Shown here one piece after another: positions 36,434-43,793 of a stretch of DNA of 64,000 nucleotides. Positions within the stretch are counted from its first letter, which is position 1; each line of letters begins with the position of its first letter. The notes below the pieces were generated by a model. The model was not told the origin of the DNA, searched no databases, and was given only the letters and a program-made list of their open reading frames with translations. The translations under genes and the position numbers were made by a program. Source of the DNA: Candidatus Hydrogenedentota bacterium (GTDB lineage: Bacteria > Hydrogenedentota > Hydrogenedentia > Hydrogenedentales > JAEUWI01); the NCBI GenBank assembly GCA_016182605.1, contig JACPGE010000044.1, positions 124,001-188,000 of the forward strand, given 5' to 3'.

Positions 36434-36460
36434 AAAGCCCTCCTGCCAGAGGAGGGCTTT
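36434..36460. terminator. bidirectional Rho-independent terminator
   Basis: AAAGCCCTCCT (36434-36444) and AGGAGGGCTTT (36450-36460) form a perfect 11-bp stem with a 5-nt loop, between two convergent genes. T residues end the stem in both directions. Confidence 0.85.
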
Positions 36461-36487
36461 CCGGGCTGCGTTTAGACCGCGGCACAA

Positions 36488-38272
36488 TTACTTGTCATCA
36501 TCATCCAAGTCGTCGTCTGAACCATTGCCGTTCTCGTCGTCCGACGAGTCGCTGCCGGAATCGTCGCCGCTTTCGTCATTCTGATCGTCCGACGAGTCGT
36601 TGCCGGAATCGTCGCCGCTGTCGTCATTCTGATCGTCCGACGAGTCGTTGCCGGAATCGTCGCCGCTGTCGTCGTTCTGATCGTCTGACGAGTCGTCGCC
36701 GGAATCATCGCCGTTGTCGTCATTCTGATCGTCCGACGAGTCGTCACCGGAATCGTCTCCGCTGTCGTCATTCCGATCGTCCGACGAGTCGCTGCCGGAA
36801 TCGTCGCCGTTGTCGTCAATCTGATCGTCCGACGAGTCGTCACCGGAATCATCGCCGCTGTCGTCATTCTGATCGTCCGACGAGTCGCTGCTGAAGTTAC
36901 CGCTGTTGACCTCGCCTTCTCCTTCTCCTTCTCCTTCTCCTTCGCCTTCGCCTTCACCCTCACCGCTATTGTCATCATCACCGTCGTCTTCACCACCGTT
37001 ATCATCATCGCCGTCATCGTCGCCGTTATCGTCGTCGCCATCATCGTCACCACCAGACTGTCCCTCACTCGTCAAGACCACTTCCGAACTGGAAACGGAG
37101 ATGAGTTCCACCACACTGTCACGGTTTACGAGAGGCACAACATCCCCAACGCGGGTGTCGATACGAAGCTGTAAGTCGCCGCCGCTGGGCGTGCCTACCG
37201 CAACGCTCGCGCCGTCGATGAAGAGCTCCAACTCACCGGTATTGCCAAGATCTTCAGCTTCCAACTTGAGTTTTTCGCGACCTTCTTCGGCCTCATACTC
37301 CAGTTTTCCGTGGGCGTTGCCTGCGCCAGAAAGCCGGATCTCAAATTCCACATGCTCTTCGGAGTCGTCGTCTGCGTACTCGAGGATGCCGAGCACATCG
37401 GCTTCGAGCGCGTTGTTTACGCCAAGCGAACCATGGGCGTAGAGCTTCTGGCCCGCGGCAAGATTCTCCACCGTACCCGTAGGCACGTAGAAGTCCAGGG
37501 GCAGAAAGATGTCTGCACCTGCAAAGGTCACCTGAATCTGGACGCCGTCGCGGCGCATCACGAGGGAGGACGTCGCGGGATCGACGCTGGTGATCCGGCC
37601 GATGGCCTGGGCTTCAACCGACGAATCGAAGAGGTCCACCTGGAGATCGGGGATAAGCTGGTAGGATCCGTCATCCAGGGAAACCAGGCTGATGCCGCCC
37701 AGTTGCAGCACCAGCAATCCTTCGCCATCCACCGTGGCCACGAAATCGGTGGCCACATTCAACACACCGCCGTCGAGCAGCGCAATGTTCTCGATCACGG
37801 TGCCCGCGTCGGAAGCGAGGGTGAGCTTGGGCGCGGAGAGCATGAGTTGCACTTCGGTGTACTGCCCCTCAGGAATCACTGCGGCGTCGAGCACATCCTG
37901 GACCCCAACCAGACTCAACAGATCGACCTGGATCGGATCGCTGAAGGCGGGCACGAATTCCACCGTGCCCCCCACGTTGCGGCCAAGCAACACCTGATCG
38001 ACATTGACCAGCAGCGAGGCAATCTCGTTCTGGCGCACGATGCGCGCTTTCTGGCCCAAATCCTTTGTAGGCGCCTTCAAGAAGGAATCCGCACCGGCGG
38101 ACAGCAACATGGTCAACTGGGCGCCTTCATTCTGCTCGGGCGGGGTGGGACATCCCGCCAGCAGGGCGAGGGCCAGCAGGGCCACGCCGGTTTGTGCGGC
38201 CCGCAGCCGCAACCGCGAAAATCCCTGAGCCACCGTGTCGGACCATCCATAGCGTTTCGAAGTAATATTCAT
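36488..38272 (-). CDS. DUF4382-like lipoprotein with an acidic 16-residue repeat tail
   Basis: The 594-aa protein has a lipoprotein signal (TM stretch ALLALALLAGC, Cys near 40). A DUF4382-like domain follows (about 45-220, with SLLVNVDQVLL, VQDVLDAAVIPEGQYTEVQL and IPDLQVDLFDSS), then a second beta domain (about 225-390) and a very acidic C terminus. The tail has a Gly/Asp stretch, a GEGEGE linker and seven perfect-length copies of a 16-residue unit of the form SSDDQNDDSGDDSGDD. Such tails often bind Ca2+ or form extended surface stalks. A TGTAAGTG/GTCT promoter motif lies 82 nt upstream of the start. Function unknown. Confidence 0.75.
   Translation of the reverse strand: MNITSKRYGWSDTVAQGFSRLRLRAAQTGVALLALALLAGCPTPPEQNEGAQLTMLLSAGADSFLKAPTKDLGQKARIVRQNEIASLLVNVDQVLLGRNVGGTVEFVPAFSDPIQVDLLSLVGVQDVLDAAVIPEGQYTEVQLMLSAPKLTLASDAGTVIENIALLDGGVLNVATDFVATVDGEGLLVLQLGGISLVSLDDGSYQLIPDLQVDLFDSSVEAQAIGRITSVDPATSSLVMRRDGVQIQVTFAGADIFLPLDFYVPTGTVENLAAGQKLYAHGSLGVNNALEADVLGILEYADDDSEEHVEFEIRLSGAGNAHGKLEYEAEEGREKLKLEAEDLGNTGELELFIDGASVAVGTPSGGDLQLRIDTRVGDVVPLVNRDSVVELISVSSSEVVLTSEGQSGGDDDGDDDNGDDDGDDDNGGEDDGDDDNSGEGEGEGEGEGEGEGEGEVNSGNFSSDSSDDQNDDSGDDSGDDSSDDQIDDNGDDSGSDSSDDRNDDSGDDSGDDSSDDQNDDNGDDSGDDSSDDQNDDSGDDSGNDSSDDQNDDSGDDSGNDSSDDQNDESGDDSGSDSSDDENGNGSDDDLDDDDK
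36548..36883. repeat. seven 48-bp tandem repeats inside a coding region
   Basis: Seven in-frame copies of a 48-bp unit encode the 16-aa acidic repeats at the end of the lipoprotein gene. A truncated eighth copy follows on the low-coordinate side. Copies differ by a few bases, and differences are mostly synonymous or Asp/Asn, Ser/Asn swaps. Copy number is likely to vary among strains. Confidence 0.9.
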
Positions 38273-38353
38273 CGGTCATGTACCTCCTGGGTCTGTGGGG
38301 CGCCGGCGATATGCCGGACAACCATCGAGCGTGCCTTGCCTGCAATAACAATC

Positions 38354-38386
38354 CATGAGACGGGGGAATGGTGGGGCCACTTACAT
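38354..38386 (-). promoter_or_regulatory. candidate ECF promoter of the DUF4382-like lipoprotein gene
   Basis: ATGTAAGTG (38386-38378) and GTCTCATG (38361-38354) are 16 nt apart on the minus strand. Transcription would start about 75 nt before the lipoprotein ATG at 38272. The motif is shared with the kinase operon promoter at 41342. Confidence 0.65.
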
Positions 38387-38454
38387 GGCGGTCCAGGGGA
38401 GGGAAAGAGGCCGGGCGCGGGGCGCAAATGGGGCCGGAAACGCCCGTAAAGGGC

Positions 38455-39216
38455 CTATTCGGCCGGGGTGGTTTCCACTTCGAAGCGCAAGGAACGCTCC
38501 GGAAGCCCAATCTCGACGTCATAATTTGCGGCTTCGAGTCCCAAAAAAGAGGCGCTGCCCAGTTCATCCATCACCCGCGATTCCAGTATCGCGCCGCCAT
38601 GGCGCAGTAATATCCGTGGGCCGGGGGCGGGCGCTCCATCGAGCTGGAGTGCGAGGTGCAGGTTCAACCGGGCCGGGCCGCTGTGTTGCAGCGCAATTCT
38701 CAGGTGGTAGCCATCCTGCGCCATGTCCCATGCGAGGGCATCCGGCATTTCCCGTCCCCACAGTACCGGTGCGGGGTTCAAGGTCACCGGCGTGAAGACG
38801 TCTGCCGCCGCCGAAACGAGGCGCAGGCCCTCTTTCAGCCACTGCAGGGCGATCTTGTGGGGCGCGGTGGCCCGCTGGGCCTCCGCCAGGAGAGAGTGCA
38901 CTTCGCAAAGTTGGCGCAGGCACGGGGGACACGCGGCGAAATGCAGCTCCAGCGCCCGCCGCTCCAGCCCCGGCAATATGCCATCCAGGTATTCCGCCAG
39001 GCTGTTTTCGTCGGGACACTCCCCTGCCGATCCGGGTGCGGCCACGGCCTGCCGCCCCGCTTGGGCCACGAGCAGCCACTCCGAATATGCGCTGGTGCAG
39101 GGCGCGCACGACGCCAGGTGCGCGTGAATCGCTGCGTCACCGGCGGAATGTTGCGCCACGCCCGTGGCCGCGCCGATCGCGAGTTCCATCAGGGTTTCGG
39201 AGTCGGGGCAAGGCAT
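38455..39216 (-). CDS. anti-sigma factor with two zinc-finger motifs
   Basis: The 253-aa protein has two copies of the anti-sigma zinc-binding motif: HAHLASCAPC near residues 30-39 and HFAACPPC near 90-97. No TM helix is evident between them and the C-terminal beta-rich domain (about 150-253), so it may be soluble. Such proteins sequester ECF sigma factors. It follows the sigma gene by 3 nt, with the typical sigma/anti-sigma order, and is the last gene of the FHA-CHAT operon. The CHAT protease encoded first in the operon is a plausible agent of its cleavage (inference). Confidence 0.85.
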   Translation of the reverse strand: MPCPDSETLMELAIGAATGVAQHSAGDAAIHAHLASCAPCTSAYSEWLLVAQAGRQAVAAPGSAGECPDENSLAEYLDGILPGLERRALELHFAACPPCLRQLCEVHSLLAEAQRATAPHKIALQWLKEGLRLVSAAADVFTPVTLNPAPVLWGREMPDALAWDMAQDGYHLRIALQHSGPARLNLHLALQLDGAPAPGPRILLRHGGAILESRVMDELGSASFLGLEAANYDVEIGLPERSLRFEVETTPAE

Positions 39217-39219
39217 GAC

Positions 39220-39819
39220 TTATTCACCGTCCTTCAGTTCTTGCATGCGGTCCATCATGGCCACGCGCAATTTTTCCATGGCCCGCGAATTCTCCACCCC
39301 AATGGTGCCCAGGGGCCGGTTCGTTATCGCGGCGATTTCGTTCAGGGTCTTGCCCGCCAGCCGCAGTTGAATGATCATCGCCTGCTTCTCCGGAAGCCCC
39401 TGCACCGCCGCACGGAACAGCTCCTGGCGGGCCCGCTGTATTTCTTCGTCTTCCAGACTCGTTTCCATGCTTGCGCCTTCCGTGTGCGCCTGATAGGCCT
39501 CCGAAAGCGGGCCCTTGTTCCGCAACGCGTAGTAGTCCAGGACCAGATTGCGCGTCACCTGGACCAGATAGGTCGAGAACTTGGCCCGGCCTTTCCAGGC
39601 CCGCAAGCGCCGCCTATCATCTTCCAGCAGCTTCTGATAGATATGGCCTTCCAGATCGTCCGTGTCCGTGCTCGCCGCGTGCTGACCGCGCCGCAATTGC
39701 GCCGCCGTCGAACGGATGATCCGCCGGTACTGCACCGCGAAACATTCCCACGCTTCGGGATCGCCCGACAGGCAGGCTGCGATGAGCGCTTCTTCTGTTC
39801 TGTAAGGATTAGACGGCAT
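39220..39819 (-). CDS. ECF-type RNA polymerase sigma factor
   Basis: The 199-aa protein has region 2 (EGHIYQKLLEDDRRRL, KFSTYLVQVTRNLVLDYY) and region 4 (GLPEKQAMIIQLRLAGKTLN, then IAAITNRPLGTIGVENSRA), with no region 3, as in ECF factors. It starts at ATG 39819, with a weak ribosome site and the FHA-CHAT stop only 3 nt upstream, so translation is probably coupled. The promoter motif TGTAAGTG-N16-GTCT found four times in this part of the window is its likely target. Confidence 0.92.
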   Translation of the reverse strand: MPSNPYRTEEALIAACLSGDPEAWECFAVQYRRIIRSTAAQLRRGQHAASTDTDDLEGHIYQKLLEDDRRRLRAWKGRAKFSTYLVQVTRNLVLDYYALRNKGPLSEAYQAHTEGASMETSLEDEEIQRARQELFRAAVQGLPEKQAMIIQLRLAGKTLNEIAAITNRPLGTIGVENSRAMEKLRVAMMDRMQELKDGE

Positions 39820-39838
39820 CTTTCACACTTCACTTACA
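39811..39838 (-). promoter_or_regulatory. fourth copy of the ECF motif, at the sigma-gene start
   Basis: TGTAAGTG (39838-39831) and GTCT (39814-39811) are again 16 nt apart on the minus strand, but the -10 side continues AATCC, not CATG. It overlaps the sigma start codon, so transcription from it would begin inside the sigma gene. It could raise anti-sigma expression as feedback, or be a chance match. Confidence 0.4.
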
Positions 39839-41268
39839 GGGCGGGGCGCCCCACGCCACGCCGGGAGCGCCCACCGGGGATCGCCATAAAGCACATAGCT
39901 GGCCCAGGACAGGTCGTTCCCGCCAAAGGCCAGGCGCGTTTCCCGCCGCGCCCGGCGCACGGCCCCGCCAATAGCCGCACCACCCAGCAGGTCCTGGAAG
40001 CATACACTCGCAAAATAGGCGCTGCTCTCCACCTGAATGGGCCACAAGGCGCCCACGAAGGCCTCCACCCCCGAAAACAGAAACTTGGACGCCATCCCCA
40101 CGTTCGCCGCACAGCCGTGTTCGCCCTTGTGTTGCGCCGCCTCCCGCGCCGAGTCGCAGGCATTCGAGAATACGAGCCGGGGCGCCGTCTGAAGGCGCCG
40201 GAAGTGGTTCACCGTGAACGGCCCATCGTGCAGCAGCCATCCCGACCGCTCTGGCGCCGTCGCGTCGTAGTGGCCGTGCCCCAGGTAATAGACCACCTGG
40301 CACCGCTCCATCTCCCGCAGCAGCCGCTCTGCGGTGGCCCGCGCACCGGCCAGCAGGACCACATCCACCGCTGCGGGGCCGTGGGACAGTTCCCGCAGCA
40401 GGGCCTCGCCCGCTTCCTGGGCCGCCGCCAAATCGCCCGTGGGATTGCACACGATCAGCAGGGAGTTGGCCCCAGCTTCGGCACGCGCGGGCAATGTTAT
40501 CGTGAGGTTCTCCAATATCACCTGCCGCCCCAAGTCAAAGTACTCGCCCCAGGTCGTGCCGCCAATCGACGCCAGCTCCCACGGTATCCCGATTAATTCG
40601 CTGTCGTGCGCTATTTGAAGCGGTTGACCCTCTAGCGCGGCCAGTTTCTCGAGCACACGTTCTGGAACCAACTGGCGGGTCAATTGTGCCCCCAAGCTAC
40701 GAATCTCCTCCCACGCCCTGGCCGCTCCCGCGCTCCCCTCAAGATTCGCCAGCCGCACGACATCTTCCAAACGCTGCACCAAGCCCTCCACCAGCGCCGG
40801 GGCAAGCTCCTGTGTGTGCACGCGGGAAACGGGCGCGCTGCCACTCAGCCGGTAGCGGATCGCACCCGCTTCCCAACGGATTTCCAGGGTCTCGCACATC
40901 AAAGGTTGCGCAGCAGCCGCAATAGGCTGGGCAGCCGAGGGCTTCAAGAGCGCAACACGGAGCCGGGTCGCCCCGAGATGTATTGTGGCGGCATCCTGGA
41001 GCAGTTCCGGGCCCGAGAGGCGCTCCAACTGGCCATTTCGAAAGACATAGACCCCGTTCCGGCTCCCGCAATCCTCGACGAACCAGTAGCCCTGTGCGCA
41101 ATAGAATCGCGCGTGCCGCTCCGATACGGTCTGGTCATCCCCCAGGCAAAACTCATTCTCCGGACCGCGTCCGGCGCACACCTGCCCCCCGTCGCTGCTA
41201 AGTGTCTGTCCCACATGGGGACCCGAGTCGACAGTAAGATGCAATTTCCGGTCAGGGCGCTCGCTCAT
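39823..41268 (-). CDS. FHA-CHAT protein, caspase-like protease with phosphothreonine-binding domain
   Basis: The 481-aa protein has an FHA domain at residues 8-95 (CAGRGPENEF, SERHARF, DCGSRNGVYV), which binds phosphothreonine, and a C-terminal CHAT domain (about 215-475). The catalytic dyad is visible: His331 in YYLGHGHYD and Cys371 in SNACDSA. CHAT domains are caspase-like proteases. The gene order FHA-CHAT, ECF sigma, anti-sigma with 3-nt gaps, and the divergent Ser/Thr kinase, suggest that kinase phosphorylation recruits or activates the protease to release the sigma factor. The start ATG 41268 is chosen because the FHA domain begins just after it. Confidence 0.9.
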   Translation of the reverse strand: MSERPDRKLHLTVDSGPHVGQTLSSDGGQVCAGRGPENEFCLGDDQTVSERHARFYCAQGYWFVEDCGSRNGVYVFRNGQLERLSGPELLQDAATIHLGATRLRVALLKPSAAQPIAAAAQPLMCETLEIRWEAGAIRYRLSGSAPVSRVHTQELAPALVEGLVQRLEDVVRLANLEGSAGAARAWEEIRSLGAQLTRQLVPERVLEKLAALEGQPLQIAHDSELIGIPWELASIGGTTWGEYFDLGRQVILENLTITLPARAEAGANSLLIVCNPTGDLAAAQEAGEALLRELSHGPAAVDVVLLAGARATAERLLREMERCQVVYYLGHGHYDATAPERSGWLLHDGPFTVNHFRRLQTAPRLVFSNACDSAREAAQHKGEHGCAANVGMASKFLFSGVEAFVGALWPIQVESSAYFASVCFQDLLGGAAIGGAVRRARRETRLAFGGNDLSWASYVLYGDPRWALPAWRGAPRPVSEV

Positions 41269-41299
41269 GAAAAATCCGTGCGTCGGTTGGGAAAGGGCG

Positions 41300-41330
41300 A
41301 GTATAGTAGAAGGCAATTGAGCCGCTCAAT
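41300..41330 (-). promoter_or_regulatory. sigma-70-type promoter with operator for the FHA-CHAT operon
   Basis: On the minus strand TTGAGC (41329-41324) and TATACT (41305-41300) are 18 nt apart, 32 nt before the FHA-CHAT ATG. The palindrome ATTGAGC-C-GCTCAAT (41316-41330) covers the -35 box, so a repressor may bind here. Confidence 0.6.
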
Positions 41331-41341
41331 GTGGGGGACGC

Positions 41342-41374
41342 ATGTAAGTGACCTTGCTTCGTTTCCGTCTGATG
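41342..41374 (+). promoter_or_regulatory. candidate ECF promoter of the Ser/Thr kinase operon
   Basis: ATGTAAGTG (41342-41350) and GTCTGATG (41367-41374) are 16 nt apart, about 58 nt before the kinase ATG. With the copies at 34511 and 38354 it defines the motif TGTAAGTG-N16-GTCTSATG. Confidence 0.7.
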
Positions 41375-41432
41375 CACAGGGAAACTGGCGCCTGAACGGG
41401 CCCCAACCGCAACCCGGGAACCGGATGCCGCA

Positions 41433-43793
41433 ATGTCAGAGTATCGTAAATCTTCCAATCAGCCGAACTTACCCCACGCGGAGACACAGGAGTTCCATCC
41501 TCAAGCCGCGCTGGATTCCCCTCTGCTTGGAAAGCTCGTTGGCAACTATCACATTCTGGCGCTTATCGGCTGCGGGGGCCACGGCGCCGTCTACAAGGCC
41601 CGGGATATCCGGCTCGGCCGCACTGTCGCTCTGAAAATGCTGCGTTTCCCGGAGGACCGCACCGCACGAGACGGCCTCCTGCGCGAAGCCCAGGTGCTCG
41701 CCCAACTGGGTGAAAACCCGGGGATCGTGCAGATTCACGGCTGGGGCGAATTCGAGGAGAATGCCTACTTCGCCCTTGAATTCTTCGAATCGAACGCCGA
41801 GGCGCTCCTGTCAGGCGCCCCCGAGGGACTTCCCGTCGAGATGGCCCTGAATATCCTTGGTCAATGCGCCGACGCACTCGCCTTCGCCCACGCCCGCGGC
41901 ATTCTCCATCGTGATATCAAACCTGCCAATATCCTCGTGGACCCAGCGGCCGGCCGTGCCAAGCTCTGCGACTTCGGCCTGGCGCGCTTTTATGCCCAAA
42001 CCCAGCCAGGCAGCGGCAGCATTGCGGGTTCCCCGGCATTCATGGCCCCCGAACAGATACGCGGCGGACAATTGAGCCCTGCAAGCGATGTTTTTGCTTT
42101 CGGTGTCACACTCTATCACCTCCTTTGCGGACAATTGCCCTTTGCAGGCAGCACCCGCGCGGAGACTACGTCCCGGATTCTCGCAGGCGAGTGGACGCCA
42201 CTCAAGGTACTGATTCCCGGTTTGCTGCCAGAACTAGAAATCATTGTGGACAAGTGCCTGGCGCCCAATCCATCGGACCGCTACGGAAGCGCCGCCGATC
42301 TGGCCGCCGCGCTTCAACAACTGCGCAAGCCCCATGCGGAAGCTGCCCCGCGAAGCAGGTTCAGATCCGCCTTCGTTTTTGGTGCGGCGCTGTTGGCTTT
42401 GCTGCTCGGCGCGGTTCTGTTCCCCGTGCTGGGATCTGGAAAGCGCGCCACGAACAATGTGGCCGCGGCCGACGCGCGCAATCACCTCGAACGCGGTGAG
42501 TATGCGGAGGCAAGCGACGCTTACCATGCGCTGCTCGAAGCCAATCCCGGCGAGAAGGGCGCACTCTACGGCCTCGGCTATGCGCTGCTTATGGAAGGGC
42601 ATCTGGATGAAGCGGATCTCACTTTCGCCAAAATCGGCGATGCCACCCTTTCTGAGGAAGGCCGTGCCGCGGTGGCCCAGGCACGCAACGAAGCCGCAGG
42701 CGAGCAATCTCTCCGCAGCTTCCTCGCCAAAGGCGGCTCAGCCTTTGGCGCCGTGCTGCTCGCCTCCAGCGAAATGGCACAAGGCCGGTTTCAAGAGGCC
42801 CATGACCGCCTCGCACAGCGCCATGGCGAGGATATGGAATTCGACTGGCAGCGGGCCCGGTTCTGGCAAACCCTTGGGCAGGCCGCCTTCAAGACCGGCG
42901 ACCTCGCCGGGGCGCGAAACGCGTTTGAACAGGCCTCAAAAATCGAAGGATCTGCGCAGGCGCAGGTGGCCCGCGATTATCTGGAAATGACCCAACACCA
43001 ACTTGCACAGGCGGAATACGAACAACTGAGCACCCAAATTTCGCGGATAAAAACCCTGCGCGATGAACTGCCTCTAACACAGCCTTCCGACACGTGGACC
43101 AGCCGGCCCCTGCGGCTCTGGATTCCCCCGGCCACCGCAAAAAACGCGGTGGTTGCCCTGTCGTCTGGACTTGCCGATGTCCTCCCCTGGAAACTCAGCC
43201 GCAACCTTCTCGAACAGGATCGGCGATTGATCGACGTGGTCGACCGCAATTTCACCGCCGCGCTTCTCACCGAACAAGAACTCTCCGCACAGCTCAGCTC
43301 CAGCAGGGATGCAGTTCAACTCGGCGGTCTGCTGGGCGCACGGCTCGCGCTACTCTGTAATTTCAACACGGTCCTCGGCGAGGAATCCCTCGCGGTAACC
43401 GTCGTAGACATCGAAAGCACCCGCGCCATACCCGTGAAGGAATTTCCCCTCGACGGCACGGTTGTAGTTGAGACGTGGGCCGCCGCGGTCTCCGATGCCG
43501 TGCTCCAAACCATCGCACGGTCGTATCCCCTTCGCGGCCGTATACTTCCCATTGCAGACGGACTGCAACTGAATATTGGCTTGCTCGAAGGCGTGAAACC
43601 CGGCATGAAATTCCACGTGATGGCCCAGCCCGCACGGGATTTCGCCCTGCCCGGCATTGCCGCCGTCGTCGATGGCCCGTTGGAATCCGATTCCGCCACC
43701 GTACGCATGGAGGGCGACACGCCAGCCGCCGCGCCCCAGGGTGGCTGGTATGTCGAGGAATTTTCGGGCGAAGCGGAGACGCCCAATGCGTAG
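41433..43793 (+). CDS. transmembrane Ser/Thr protein kinase with TPR and CsgG-like sensor region
   Basis: The 786-aa protein has an N-terminal kinase domain (about 38-290): Gly loop IGCGGHGAVYK, Lys68 in VALKML, catalytic HRDIKPANIL (Asp161), DFGLAR and APEQIRGG. One TM helix follows (about 312-332), then TPR-like helices (345-500), and a C-terminal domain (about 530-700) resembling the CsgG/FlgO fold, with LEQDRRLIDVVDRNFTAALL and LTEQELSA. The outside part therefore looks like a periplasmic assembly or sensing module. It lies in one run with a lipoprotein, an outer-membrane protein and a beta-helix protein. Its product probably phosphorylates FHA-domain ligands. Confidence 0.93.
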   Translation: MSEYRKSSNQPNLPHAETQEFHPQAALDSPLLGKLVGNYHILALIGCGGHGAVYKARDIRLGRTVALKMLRFPEDRTARDGLLREAQVLAQLGENPGIVQIHGWGEFEENAYFALEFFESNAEALLSGAPEGLPVEMALNILGQCADALAFAHARGILHRDIKPANILVDPAAGRAKLCDFGLARFYAQTQPGSGSIAGSPAFMAPEQIRGGQLSPASDVFAFGVTLYHLLCGQLPFAGSTRAETTSRILAGEWTPLKVLIPGLLPELEIIVDKCLAPNPSDRYGSAADLAAALQQLRKPHAEAAPRSRFRSAFVFGAALLALLLGAVLFPVLGSGKRATNNVAAADARNHLERGEYAEASDAYHALLEANPGEKGALYGLGYALLMEGHLDEADLTFAKIGDATLSEEGRAAVAQARNEAAGEQSLRSFLAKGGSAFGAVLLASSEMAQGRFQEAHDRLAQRHGEDMEFDWQRARFWQTLGQAAFKTGDLAGARNAFEQASKIEGSAQAQVARDYLEMTQHQLAQAEYEQLSTQISRIKTLRDELPLTQPSDTWTSRPLRLWIPPATAKNAVVALSSGLADVLPWKLSRNLLEQDRRLIDVVDRNFTAALLTEQELSAQLSSSRDAVQLGGLLGARLALLCNFNTVLGEESLAVTVVDIESTRAIPVKEFPLDGTVVVETWAAAVSDAVLQTIARSYPLRGRILPIADGLQLNIGLLEGVKPGMKFHVMAQPARDFALPGIAAVVDGPLESDSATVRMEGDTPAAAPQGGWYVEEFSGEAETPNA

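Noticed and set aside
36548-36883. Regular 48-bp repeats that could suggest a CRISPR array
   Set aside because: The repeats are contiguous, have no unique spacers and are in frame in a secreted protein.
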